DNA from: Theropithecus gelada
Taxonomy: Eukaryota; Chordata; Mammalia; Primates; Cercopithecidae
Length of the DNA stretch: 64,000 nucleotides
Direction: 5' to 3'
NCBI RefSeq assembly: GCF_003255815.1
Contig: NC_037681.1
Location: 80,715,184-80,779,183 of the forward strand
The first letter of the stretch is position 1. Each line of letters opens with the position of its first letter. A model generated the notes under the pieces. The model made no database searches and was not told the origin of the DNA. It was given only the letters and a program-made list of their open reading frames with translations. Of this stretch, positions 10,951 through 23,142 are shown in pieces. The position numbers and the translations under genes are program-made.

Positions 10951-12408
10951 CATGCCAGTGTCTGATAAAACCAAATGTTCAACTCTCTCTAACAAGAAAG
11001 GTGCTAAAGGCAACGTCCTTCCACCTTTTGGCATGAACGAATCTATAGCTTAAATATTTGAAAGATCTTCCCATTGACACACACCCATTTCTGATTGAAC
11101 TAAATTTGGATACACATTTTCTCTGGTACAATTTTAAATAATCTAAGAAGATAATAAAGTATCACTAGTTTGGGGCATTTTTAAATGCTTAGTTTTATCT
11201 TTTTTTAAAAAAAAAAAAAGCATACACACTTAATGCTATGTAAGAATGATTTGCCTTAATTCTGGAGGGGAAAATACTTTTTAAAACTCAGAAAGCTAAT
11301 GTGTTTGGCCATAGATCAGGCTTCAGGAATTGTGTAAAATTATTCAAATTCTCCCTGATGTTTTTCATCCACAAGACAAGAGAGACTGTTCATTAAATGT
11401 GGTAGGGGGGAGAGTCTGTCAGCTGAACACTTCTGCCATCTTGATGTATCCCAGATCCTAAATAAAATGAGAATCTGTTTTTCCATCTCCAACAGAGGAG
11501 GGGAGGTGGTCAGATCTCTAGGATCCCCAGCCCTGGAACTAGAATTCACATTTGACAAGACTAAATTCCCATGACAGGAGCCAGTTTCTGCGCAATCAGG
11601 AGCTCATCTGTCATTCTTCGTCTGCCCTTCCTCATTGTAACTTGTGATCAAGAAAGTACAGAAGGAAATAACTACCCAAATGAAACAATATCTCACAAAC
11701 CATAGGAGCTAGACTCCAAACCAAAGTCCTCCAGTGGATCATTGTCACTTTAGCAGGATAGTTTGTTTCCTCCAAGAAAGAAATGAATGGGCAAAACTCT
11801 GGACTGGAAAGTCATGAGTCACTCATCCTCTATTTCCACCTGCCTCTTCCCCTTGCAGAGGAGTCTCAGAAGTTTTTCACTCAGCCCAAGTCAGAGCAGT
11901 CCATCTGTCTGATTGGTCAATCCAGGAACAGTTAACCTCAATGATTATTTTCCACTCGGTAGTAAAACCTTTCCCTTCACACAGCTTGAGAGTTCTGACT
12001 CTTCACTTTCACTCACTCTGCCAGCCATTTAAGCCAGAAACTCCAGGCAGGCTGAGTGGAAGACATCATTTGTAAACTCTGCTTGCCAAGGCGGGAGGTC
12101 TAGAGGGGCTCTCCGAACCACTGCGATAGAGCCTTTTAACACTGAACAGTGCAAATTGTCCACCAGGGATGACTTGAAATATATCTTCAATGCACAGTGC
12201 CTGGTGCCTCCAACCTGGCTCCAACTGAGTTTCTACCACTTACGAAGGACTCTTACAAAACAGCCCTATGGATCCTCTCTGGCTCTAGTAAAAGAGGCAG
12301 CTTCAAATAAATTAGGGAAAATTCAAGATGGGAGACAAAATAACGGGAATCTTCTTGTAAAAATTTGAGTCGTTTGTCCCTGAACAAGATACTGTTATCT
12401 TGCTAAAT

Positions 12409-12461
12409 ACACACACATACACACACGCACACACGCGCGCGCGCACACACACACACACACA
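12409..12461. repeat. Compound (CA)n(CG)n(CA)n microsatellite
   Basis: Alternating pyrimidine-purine DNA over about 52 bp, with a central CG run (cgcgcgcgcg) at 12434-12443. Such sequence can adopt Z-DNA under negative supercoiling. The CG core is unusual because CpG usually decays in vertebrate DNA. Confidence 0.9.
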
Positions 12462-14523
12462 GAGGCAGCTACTGAAAGCAAATCCACTTGTTAATGTTCA
12501 ACTCTCCTATCTGGCTATGGAATAGCCTAGCAATAAAGGGCAGTTAGATCAGTTCTTTTAGGCACACACACCACTGATAAATCAGAAACAATAAAGCTGG
12601 AGACAGGCTTGCTGGGTCCCAGCTGGTATTGCTTATATCTGTCCTAAGCAATCAGGAATCATGGAGAAACTTCTTTTTGGAACGCCTAACCGCAAGACTT
12701 CACAGTGACCGCCTCAATCCCACATGCCCATGTGCTGAAGGGGGGTTCTGGGGAGTGAATACCTTTATTCTTTTTGACAAGATCAATCAGTCTCTCTGGA
12801 ATCTCCCCATGGCCCACTTCTCGCTGGCCAGCTCCCATCTTCTATCCCACCCCCACATCCAAGAAAAAACCATTAAAACAATGAGGTATTGCCTTTCTCC
12901 TTTTCTTTTGCCAGAGGCTAGCCAAACTCTGCTACACTCTGATGCAAAGCACACCTTAAAGAGTCATCCCCAAGAGGGTAAAGGGAGGCATTGTACCCTG
13001 AAATCCAGAGAAGTCAAAATCACACACAGCACACCTGAGTCCTCACACAATAGAGTCTATACTTCCACCAGGCCAATTAACTGGATTTCTACCTGAAATC
13101 TCTCCCACATCAAACTAAAAATTCTGGCAAGGTACAGGGGTTCAGTGATGCAAGCTCATTTTCCCATTGCAGGCCCAGAAAGCATGGTAGTTCTCTGGCC
13201 AGAAACAAGCCCTCCCTCCCACAGCATCATTTCTCTCACACCTGTTCACACACAGAAACATGGGCCCAGCCGGTCCCAGGCTAGAAGCACACTCTGGGCA
13301 CATCCCAGCCTTTGCAAATAGACTGGCTTCCTCTCCATCCTCTCATTCTGGGGGCCACAAATGGCATCTCATTTTCATTAATTACTGCAGCCTCTACCTA
13401 TTGTCAGTCATCAGAACCTGCCATATGGTTACCATCAGGTGCGCTCAAGTTCCTATTATGTGGCATTCCCGGATGCCCTAAATAGATATTGCAGAATCTG
13501 CTTGTGTTTTTACAGGGCCACTTATATTTCAAAGGAGCTCATTCTGCTTCAAGAGATTGCTAAAGGGGGCCTTTCTGTTCAGCACTGCGCTCTATTGAAA
13601 ACCCCATGCTTCCTATTGAACGTTGCATCCCTTCTCTCAAACACCACTGCCATAATGGGGAGCATCCTGTAGACTATTGCCTTTGAGAAAGACGGTCTAG
13701 GGGTTTTTTTTTTCTATCATTTTAGGCAGGTGAAGCGTGGGAGAGGATGCCAGGAGGATTGGTGAAAGGGTATATCACTCTCAGTCAAAACTAGATTCAT
13801 GAAGAACAAGAATAACTCAGGAGAGCCTCAAAGAAATCATGTCCATAAACTATGTCATGTCTTATATAACTATGAAGAAATCCCTTTAAATATTTTTATA
13901 CCTGCCACTGACCAAAATACAAATTCTTCCCATCTTTGTGCTTTTGGGAATACTATAAGAAGAAGGACACTTCATGAGAAACCTCCAAGCCATGTAATAT
14001 GCTTATAGAACAACCTAGTCCATCCTGCTCCCCATGATTTCATCAGCCATCTGGACCTTGAGTGTGTCCGTTCATTTTCTGTCACCACAGGTGTAATCAC
14101 TGGAAAATACTTCTCTGAATCCTGACACTCTGAAGGAGTTACAGCGTCATGTGGCCTGGGTAGACAAAGCCCTGTATTAAATCTTGAAACAAACTTGGCA
14201 TCTGATTGGATGTGATCTTCTATCTGAAGTTGCAGTGGCTTTTGAGTTACAGACCACATTTCTGGTGGTTGCATAGAGCCTGCAGGACTGTATTGATGCC
14301 CAACTTTAGAGTTTTGTGATAACATTACCATAAGTGGGACATTTCTAGAAAATTTTTCCAACATATAATTTTGTCAGTTGGGTTTACACAGACATGTATT
14401 TGTTGTCTACGTCTATGCTAAACATATAAACACTTCTTATTTCTGGGTTTCACCTGAACTCACACCTCTTAGGACTTGGTGGCCCTGGAGAATAAACCAT
14501 TAGCTCACACAGAGACCCAGAAG

Positions 14524-14565
14524 TACACACATACACACATATGTACATACATACACATATACATG
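14524..14565. repeat. (CA)/(TACA)n microsatellite
   Basis: Mixed ACAC and TACA units with an atatgtacatac core. Confidence 0.85.
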
Positions 14566-15649
14566 CTTCCTCACAGTGATTAGCAGAGAGAAATATGATG
14601 AAGTGCAAAATGCTGGCTTAAGTTCCACAGTCAGTACAGTTTTAAAATGTTCACTGTCTTACCCAAGGTGATTCTCTGTTCTAAATTATTTTCTATTAGC
14701 CAAAGATTTTCAGAATTGCCCAGTAGCTTCCCAGGATGGACTAAATTAGATTTTTCCAGTCCGAGAACAGAAGAGTCTTTGGAACAAAGCACTTTCTGTT
14801 TACCTATAGGTATAACCTTCTTTAAAAAAGCAAGTGTGACACAGGCATGCTATATTTGCTTCCCCTCTGTGTAGACAAACTTGTGGGTGACAGGGGGTGG
14901 CCACACCTCTGGCAGACAGGTATCAAATGCACTCAGTAATTATCTGCTCTTCGGAGGGGAAGCGCTCACATATACAACAGCAGTGTCCAAGCTGGTCACT
15001 GTGGCCTCACAGCCATTTCATAAATAGAAACCAACTCCATTCAAGGAAAAATGAGTCACCAGAACAAAAGAGCAGGTCTGTAACCAGGGCTCAAGGTCAC
15101 ATTTCTACAAACACCTGCTTGTTCTCAGATAACACCTGCTCATACTCTCAAACAAAAAAGGGCAGTGCTCTGTCGATAAAGTCTTCTGCCCTAGGCTCTG
15201 AAGGGAGGCGCAACCCTCCTGGTATGGTTAAAGGACGGATAATAGGTAGAGCTCACTTTCCTCTCTGCTTGAGCCCCATGTGGAGAATCTTTGGCATGCG
15301 GTCAGGGCAGCTTTGAGGCACCCCACAGCCTGTGCTAAGATCTTGCATTCAGCATGACCAGAGCAGGTACCCAAAGCGTATGTCATGTCAACTGGGTAGA
15401 ATAAGTCCCTAGTTGAGACAATATCCAGAGAAAATTATCATTAAATATGTAGGACACTTTTCTCTGTTATTCTCACACAACAAACTGCAGTTACTATAGC
15501 TTTCAAATTCAAATTATAATTCTAAAGGCTTTCTATGAAGAGAGTGTGGGTTAAAACAGAGACCAAAAAAGGAGTCTCTAAGTTTCCCACCTTCTATATT
15601 TTACACACTGGGCTTCCGAACATGACTTCATTCTTACCAAAGTGTGGTA

Positions 15650-16090
15650 AAGACAGCCACAGATATTTGCTACTGTTCCCATTGACAGGTAAAATCTAGC
15701 TCCCCTCCCCTTGAAGTTGGTGGAATCTGTGGTGGACCTGTGGTGAGCAATAGAATACAGCAGAAGTGACACTGTGCCAGTTTTCTAGGACCTGGTCTTA
15801 AGAGATTGGAAATTTTCATTTCCTCTTGTACAGAAACTTGCTTCTTGAGTTTCAAGTCAGACTTGGACTAGAGCATTGCCTGCTGCCCCTGGTGTGGCTA
15901 ATCCTATGTGGGCAACAACATCTTCTAAGTTTCTCAAAGCCAAGACTGCAAAAGACCACAGCTACAATAACAGAGGTCTCTGATACCAGAAACCCTTTAG
16001 AGTGCTCTGAAAGCAGAGCTGACCAAGAGTCTAAGACTTTAACCACAAGACATGGCATATCTACTCTTGGCAGCATGCCTTTATTGTTCT
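15650..16090 (+). mobile_element. Probable MLT1-class (ERVL-MaLR) LTR fragment
   Basis: Wording matches the family: 'ctcccctccccttgaagttgg', 'gagcaatagaatacagcaga', 'agtgacactgtgcca' and 'taggacctggtctta'. The body further downstream is much diverged. This is an old long terminal repeat with no coding capacity. The family name is tentative. Confidence 0.5.
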
Positions 16091-19000
16091 TGAGCTGATT
16101 TCCATATGATTATTGAGATGAGATAAACTAGACCACAATGAGGAGCTGAACTGAGTGACACAGATCATTAGGAAAGTTGGGAAAGGGTGGAGTCCCATGG
16201 CTAGCAGTGTGGATGGGTTTCTTAGAGGAGTGTAATATGTATGTGGTCCTGACTACGGGTGGGCAAGACAGAGATGAGTGAGGATAATAATATCAACCAA
16301 GACATGTCACTAAGAGCAGATGTGACCTGTCTTATCCTGTTCTCCTCTCACATTCTTGATAAAAAAAATCTAACACAGGACCAACTAGATAGTAGGTATG
16401 CAAGAAGCGTGTTGAATTTGGACTTGGAATTGAATTAAAGTGAATTGGAATTGACCCCTACTCAATTTAAAAATAAGCCTGAAATCCTGACCACAATTAA
16501 ACGGGAAACCAGAGCTTCCTGCCAGTCCAGGAGATTGTTCCTTAAATGCAAGGCAGCAAATTCAGTCTGCCTTCAGTTACTTTCATTGGGGCAAATCCAA
16601 GTTGATTCATGTGAAGTTAGTGTCAGCCTTAGGCCAACCTGGGGACATGGGGAAAGGATTCTGGGCATCCTCTTTTCCTCCCCAGACCTAGAACCTTCCA
16701 CCCCTAAAGCTACCTTCTCTGTCTAGATCCATATGCGTTCTCACCCACCTCCCCAGGGATTGTATTTGCCCCATTCACAACTTTATTCTCACATCTAATT
16801 TGATCCTCTTTCTTCCTTTTCTTCCAGGTCTAGACTGGAGTTCAACTTCAATAGTATAGAGGAGAGAAAAGGAGATCTAACCCAGCGTTTAGAAGCCTGC
16901 CTCACCCTTGCTCTTCCCCATCCTCTTCTAGGTGCCACTGCCTCCCATGTGAGAGAGTAAAGAAGGAAAAGGATAGCCAGATTCCTATGTGGCTGGAAGA
17001 CCTTACCATAGTCTTCTTACTGTTCACAACTGTTATTCTAACTCATTGTCACTAGGTTCACTAATATCAGGTGGGAGAATCGACCCTCCCTATTGACAGG
17101 TCATGACCCCCAAACAGCTCCCCTGGGGAATACAGCCGGGTAATTTGGAGCATATTTTCTGACTAACATCACCCACATTCCTTGGCTGCAGTAGTGTCTG
17201 GAAGTCAGTGCCTCCGCTGTCATCAACCATCTGTGGACTGCCGGAAGACCTACAGGCAAAGGCAGGATCTGTCTTCTATACTTCTCAGAGATTGACAGGG
17301 GGACTTCATGCACACTACCCTTCTCCACAGCTGTCTCTGTTCTACTGGTCTTTACATGGAGGAGGTAGGGTGGTTAGGCTAGCTCTCTGAGCTGACACCA
17401 ACCTGGAAGCCCTGTAGAGAGGTAAGTGCCCTGATTGCATTTTGTCCTCAGCCTTAAGCCTCAGACACAACTAAGGACCACAGGTCCCATCAGTCATTTT
17501 TTGACATTTGTTTTACATATTGAACTTTCAAAATTTTTTCTGAAAAATTCCTTGCTTAAAAAGTCTAAAAACCACCACTCTCAACCATCAAGCCCAGACC
17601 CAGTTCTATGGCTCTTGTGTTCTTTGTAATAGTTTCAGTTGTTTAAGTTGTACTTCCTCATATATTAGGGAAGGGCCTTGTCTTCCTCCTTCCTGCTCCA
17701 GATCTTGCCCCTTGCACGTGTTTGGCACACCAGTGCCCAGGGATGCCCATGGGTGGCCATTCTGCTCACCGTCCAGGTTCTACCCTGACTACTTGCTATA
17801 TGAATCGCAGCAGGGTCTTGCTAACAGCATATTGGAAATGCAGCTTTCCTGGCCCACATGGACAGGTTTTTTGTCTATTTTCGTCCTTTCCCTGCTCTGT
17901 TTAAATATGGTGTCTGTGACTGAGTTTCGTGTTCCGGAGGCACGCGGTCCAGAGAGAAGGAGCCAGAGTTGCTTCTCTGCCTTGGCGCTCAGGAAAGAGC
18001 AAATGGGGCTGCCACCTGCCCGGTCTGGGGATGGTTCCAGAATGGCTCAGGTTATTCACAGCACAGATCCACCCGGGGGTAAAAATACCATCCCAGAAGG
18101 ACTCTCCTTCTAGCCACAAAAATACCTATATGGGTATAAAGACATACTCAAAAAATGACACAAGGTTTGGGAGAAATCGTCTTCTTGGAAAAGAACTAAA
18201 GTAATTAGTATTGGCCTTACAAAAGAGAAGATAAAGAGATCCAGGAGGAAAGAATGAGGGCAGTTCAAGAAGGGTATAAACTTAAGCGAGAGAAATATTG
18301 TTTAGACTATAAGAAGAACTCCCTGACCATGAGACATGGGAAGACATTTACAAGGTGTCACCTTTGGAGATGTAGAAGATAAGATCAGCTCTCCCCTGTA
18401 AGGGATCAAAAGGAGACTGGATCTGAAGCAAAGGGTTAAGCTGGATTATTATACAAAGTTCCCACTGGCCTTGACGATCTACAATAAATTTCTGAAGATC
18501 GACTTCCTCAGTAGAAGAGTTTATCCTTTTCAAGCTCCTTGTCTACATGTTTCCTTTTGAGTTTTATCTTTCCATTACAATATCATTTACACAATCTCTG
18601 TGTGACACATGAGACTCAGGGGTGTATGAAATGAAGAGATAGACTCACCTTTATAGAAGGTCCACATTTTGACACATTCCTTCTGGGTTTCTGGGATTCC
18701 CTTCCCTGGACCCAGCTCTCACAAAGATTTCTCCACCTCATGCTTCACCACTGGCATCCTAAACCCTCCTCTCTACTTTTCTCTACCTGCCTTAGAACCA
18801 GTCTCACACTTTCTGAGCTTGTCTCATTCAACCACTTGTATATCATGAGAAGTAGTATTGCCACATTTCACACACCAGCTTTGAAAGTGAATATTCCCAA
18901 GAATTTGTTACAAATTCTATTCTGCCTTTGACTTGGCCTTGTCCCTAGGGACTAAGATGCACCCAGAGAATCTGTCCTTAGGAGCAAAAGAAGGAGTCAT

Positions 19001-20014
19001 TACCAAAATGCCTGTATTTCTAATTGTTTCTTCAAGGTGCTGGCCCCTTAGACATTGATCCTGCATCTTTTACCAGCAGTATGTTTTCTTCAGCTCTTCA
19101 AAGTTATTCTGAATCTCCATGTAAATCCAGGGAGAAAAAAGGAAAAGTAATTGTCCAAATTCTTAAGAAGGTATTAGAAAACAACCAATTTGCTAAAACA
19201 CAGAAAAAAATTACTGTATCATTGAGTGGTTAATGTTTAAAATAAACTAAAGCATTTCCCTTCATGCCAGACTGAGAAACAGAGTTCTGGCTCCTTCCTC
19301 TGGACTGCATGCTTCAGGGACATGAAACACAATCCAGAAACCATATTTAAGCAAAGCATGAAAAGGTTGAACATAGACAAACACCTGCCTTTGTAGAAAA
19401 GGAACATTTCATGGAACGTGTAGAGTACAAACCTACTAATTAATGAGAAATGGCCTGATCATGCATTCCAAGGGTATTCATTTCTCAGGTTGGAGTTTTC
19501 TGATATTTTCACTACTTTTGAATACAAGCTTGTCTCTTCATTAATGTTATACAATATTCAAATGCTGGCCAACAAAATGGACCCACTTAAGACATTAAAA
19601 CCTATTGTTGGAATTGTTCAGCTGGCAAACCCTCTCAAGCTCAAAAACATCCATGTTTCAAGAACACACTCTTGTAGCAGGTGACTGTAAGCTGCTGCCT
19701 ACAATGAAGCAACAGCCCAAATACAGGGGACAAGAAAGGAACAGGTCCAACTCCAAAGGATCAATACATGAAAATAGAGTCATGTGGCAAAATGCACTCA
19801 GTTCTGTTATTGCAGCAAGTTCTTTTTGTTCCATCTGAGGAATTAATTTGAGAATAAAGTATTTCAAATATCAAACTAACTACAAACAGCTGTTGCTATT
19901 TCCTCTGCTTTGGAAGTCCCCACATAATTTCAGATCCACAACCAACACAAGGAAATTCTGTGGAAACATCCTAGGTCAATGCCCATGTACCTTAGTAAAC
20001 AAAAGCAGCAATAA
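16091..20014. other. Single-copy non-coding stretch, no gene seen
   Basis: No recognisable transposon or exon. The overlapping frames at 17712-18204 on both strands have no identifiable domain. Confidence 0.5.
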
Positions 20015-20150
20015 TAAAAATAATGAAAGCTAATAGTACCATGTTTGCTAAGTGCCAGGCACTGTTCAAAGTGCTTTATACTTGATTCTCATGAAAACAT
20101 AGTGATATAGGTAAGATCATCACTCTCATCACCCAAACAAGGAGATAGGC
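20015..20150 (+). mobile_element. MIR SINE, 5' half
   Basis: Contains 'gctaagtgccaggcactgtt' followed by 'caaagtgctttatacttga' and 'tgatataggtaagatcatca', the order of the MIR 5' half and core. Confidence 0.85.
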
Positions 20151-20221
20151 TGCTTGTTTTGGCTAAAGAAAGATGTGGGTTACCAGAGAGAAGCCATATA
20201 TCTTCCTACCTCCTGCAGTAC

Positions 20222-20500
20222 TAATAATAATAAACACTAAAATTTATTGAACCTCAAATGTGCCAGACACCATGAAAAATGCTTTAGCATTTTATCTCAG
20301 TCAATCCTCACAATAAACATAAGCTACACATTTTCCCCATTTCACCTATTAGGCCACTGAGGCTTAGTGAGGGAAAAACAACAACAACAACAACAACATA
20401 GCCCAAAGTAACAAATCTAGAGTGCAGTAGAGCTTGGATATGAATCCAGTCTACTTCATTTCAAAATCTTGGCTCCTAAATTCTACTCTGTTCTCATGCT
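20222..20500 (+). mobile_element. MIR SINE with an internal (ACA)n expansion
   Basis: A second MIR in the same orientation, starting 'aatttattgaacctcaaatg' and 'tgccagacac', then 'atttcacctattagg', 'ccactgaggcttagtgaggg' and 'ggatatgaatccagtctact'. An A-rich (ACA)n tract at 20374-20398 interrupts the element where MIR normally reads 'aagtaacttgccc'. Confidence 0.85.
20374..20398. repeat. (ACA)n microsatellite inside a MIR
   Basis: About seven ACA units that grew inside the MIR at 20222-20500. Confidence 0.9.
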
Positions 20501-22489
20501 GGGTACTTCCCATTTCTAGGGCACTTACAGTTACCATCAAAACGTGGCCTCTTAGGTTATTTTCATCTAGTTTAAAAGTCCTTCCTGAGGCTGGAGACAG
20601 CCAAGCGGATTGCTCCCAGAGAGCCTGGTGGCACCGTTGCCATCCGTTGGCCTCAGCCACAGCTGTGGTTTCCAAAGGAAATAACTCATGCGGCCGTTAG
20701 TCGCACCTGTCACTCATTGGAGCCAGGACTTGCATCAGAACACTGGGGCCCCACAGGGAAGAGAACAGCAGCTACGTCAAACTGATGGGCATCAACACAT
20801 CATTATGGATGTGTAAGCCTGCTTCCCTCAATCAGTCCCACTGTGATCCATTCTCCCTCTTTCGGAAGGTCAGAGAGAACAGCACTAGACCATGCACATT
20901 CTGCATCTGTGGAGACAGCCTATCGCAGTGCCCTGGGCAGGAAGAGGTATTGGAAAATCCACAGGTGTGGTCTAAATTAGGTGAAGCACTTTCAAGCTCC
21001 CCTTGATTTAAAAGGCAAGGAACTGGAAGACAATGCTAAAGGAAGTAATCTAAACAAGAAAGGTCAACACATGGCCTGTGAGAACTGGGGTCTTTCTAGC
21101 AGGCCCAGAAGGAGGAGAGGGCATATGGAACCTTCAGGCCCTGGTGAAGCGACAGGAATTAAATGAGGACACTAGGAAAGGAAAATCTTCAGGGTTGTTC
21201 GTGATAGTGTCAAATTCAGAGAGATCTAGGATGAATAGTGTCAACTTGATTGAGTTGAATGCAATTCTGTAAACATTAATGGAGCATCAACTAAGCATCT
21301 CCACCAAAATGTAAGGAATACATTTAAGAGTTATTGTACCTGCATCTTGACATACTCTTACTGAGGAGCCAAGCCATATGTGCTCATCACCCTTAAATAA
21401 CAGGAAAGGCTGGCATGTGAGTAAGTGCTAGGATGAGTGGGGAGTTCCGTGAAAATCAGAGTATGGAGGTATGTGCGTGCTTAGGTGGGCAGAAAACTCT
21501 TTGTGAGTGAAGTAGCATTTGGTCTGGGGCCCAGAGCTGGTTCTGTAGAATTCTAACACTCAAATCCTCTCTTCCCAACCACAGCCTCCAAATTTACCTG
21601 CAAAGGCATCTGAGAGAACCAACAGTCGTGCTCTAATCCTGAATTATTTCTGTTCTGTGACATGTGGTTTCCAACACTACCTTCATATGGATCTTTGAAT
21701 CCCTCCCAGGACTCAGCCTTCCCCTGTGGATACTGAAAATCTTTAGTCCTGCATCCTACAAGCTCTATCAGCTGCTTCATCATGCGGTAGTTTTCTGGAG
21801 GTCAGTACTTAGAAGAAGGGAGAAAAGCCCTGAGTAATTGGGTTATCAAGATGTCAATTCCTTTCAGTTGAAGAATTTTCCAAAAGTAAAGTAAAACTAT
21901 ATATATTTTTTAAAAGGAACGTCAATTTTTATCTTTAAAATATAGCCATGGAAATGGATTTGGCCAATGTAGCAATGCACAAATATCTTACCTACCTTTG
22001 TACTATTCAATCTATAGAGGACAAAGTAAATTTTAAATTTGTCATGGAAAAAGTAATGGTACAAGTTTCCCTGTAATCCAATATCTTCCTGTCATTGAGT
22101 CAAAACTACCCTCCATCATCCTTGATGAAGTTGCGAATGCATATTGCTAACAGATGAGAATGTCTAATGTCTTTAGAAATACTAGGTTAAGATGCCTTTG
22201 TCAATAATATCTTCTTTGCTCTACACATTTAGATAGTACTCTCTCTCTCTACTAAATTGCCTGTCATGAATCCTGGAACTCAAAAACAGTCTAATGCATC
22301 CCCTCCTAAAGGTTTTCTTCAGATGTTCTGAAGCCACCTGAGGACAGCAACACCCGCTGTGACTGAAAACTCCAATGTGTTTGTTTCTCCCATATGGCAT
22401 TGAGGTTACATTAAGTTCTCCTGAACGTCTGAGAATCTCTTCCTTGGAAGACTGTGGTGTTTGGATCACCCAAGTAAAATATCAGCTCC
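20501..22489. other. Single-copy non-coding stretch, no gene seen
   Basis: No recognisable transposon or exon. The overlapping frames at 20434-21272 have no identifiable domain. Confidence 0.5.
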
Positions 22490-22590
22490 TCAAACACAAA
22501 CTCATCCTCAAAGTCTTCTCCTTTTGTGTCCTGTGGCACCAGGCACAGTGCCAGGCATACTAGAGGCACTGGATAAACATGTGTGCAATG
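22490..22590 (+). mobile_element. L2 3'-end fragment
   Basis: 'gtggcaccaggcacagtgcc' followed by 'aggcatactagaggcactgg' and 'ataaaca' corresponds to the end of LINE-2. Confidence 0.6.
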
Positions 22591-22837
22591 AGGCAAATCA
22601 AAGCAATGGCCAGAACAAAAATCATCACAGCAGAACCAGAAGGCAAGATTCAGGTTCTGAGACAGTTTGAGTCAGGAAGTGAGCATCAGGCAGGAAAAGA
22701 TATGTTGAAGCTCTTAGTAACTTTAAATTCTCTATCTCCCTGTCCAGCCCTCCCTGATCAATAATCCAATCTTGGAATTCAGTCAAGATAAACTAAAATG
22801 TCAGCAAGCTAACAGTAGACTGTGATCTTTTTTCTAT

Positions 22838-22900
22838 TTCTTCAGAGCATAGCACTATGTTTGGCACATTGTAAGGGCTAAACAATGTTTATTGCTTAAA
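22838..22900 (+). mobile_element. L2 3'-end fragment
   Basis: 'agcatagcactatgtttggc' and 'acattgtaagggctaaacaa' with a terminal 'tgtttattgcttaa' resemble the LINE-2 terminus. Confidence 0.5.
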
Positions 22901-22946
22901 CCATCTGAGCTCTTATATAATAGAGACAAACTTCAAGAGCTGTTGA

Positions 22947-22993
22947 AAGGGTTAAATTAGAATTAGAAGGGTTAAATTAAATTAGAATTAGAA
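22947..22993 (+). repeat. Tandem duplication, about 21-25 bp, two copies
   Basis: The unit 'gggttaaattagaattagaa' at 22949-22968 is repeated at once, at 22969-22992, with five extra bases (aaatt). Confidence 0.85.
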
Positions 22994-23050
22994 GCCACTA
23001 ATTCAGAGAAAGCACTAAATAGATGCTAGTTCCCTTCCTGTTTTCAAGAG

Positions 23051-23142
23051 GAGTCTTCTCTTTCTTACTTCCTCTCTCCTTCCCTTCTCCCTCCCTTTTC
23101 TTTTCTTTTCTTTCTTTCTCTCTTTCTCTTTTTCTCTTTTCA
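23051..23142. repeat. Pyrimidine-rich (CTTT)/(CCTT) low-complexity tract
   Basis: Almost only C and T over about 90 bases, with few interruptions (for example an A at 23067). The frames on both strands here (22998-23247) are low-complexity and not coding. Confidence 0.85.

Larger units (their letters stand above)
10591..15645. other. Long single-copy stretch, no gene seen
   Basis: No clear transposon is visible over about 5 kb. The longest open frames are 12629-13096 (+, 155 codons), 14897-15316 (+, 139 codons) and 13972-14364 (-, 130 codons). None has a recognisable domain, signal peptide, membrane segment or splice context. A hairpin at 10915-10950 and two microsatellites are listed separately. 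The part at 10780-11010 looks like non-coding sequence under constraint by composition only. Confidence 0.5.

Noticed and set aside
12629..13096. 155-codon plus-strand frame
   Set aside because: No domain or sequence feature recognised; its composition looks like translated non-coding DNA.
20015..20500. Possible tRNA genes in MIR elements
   Set aside because: MIRs derive from tRNA but keep only a decayed promoter-like head; no cloverleaf is seen.
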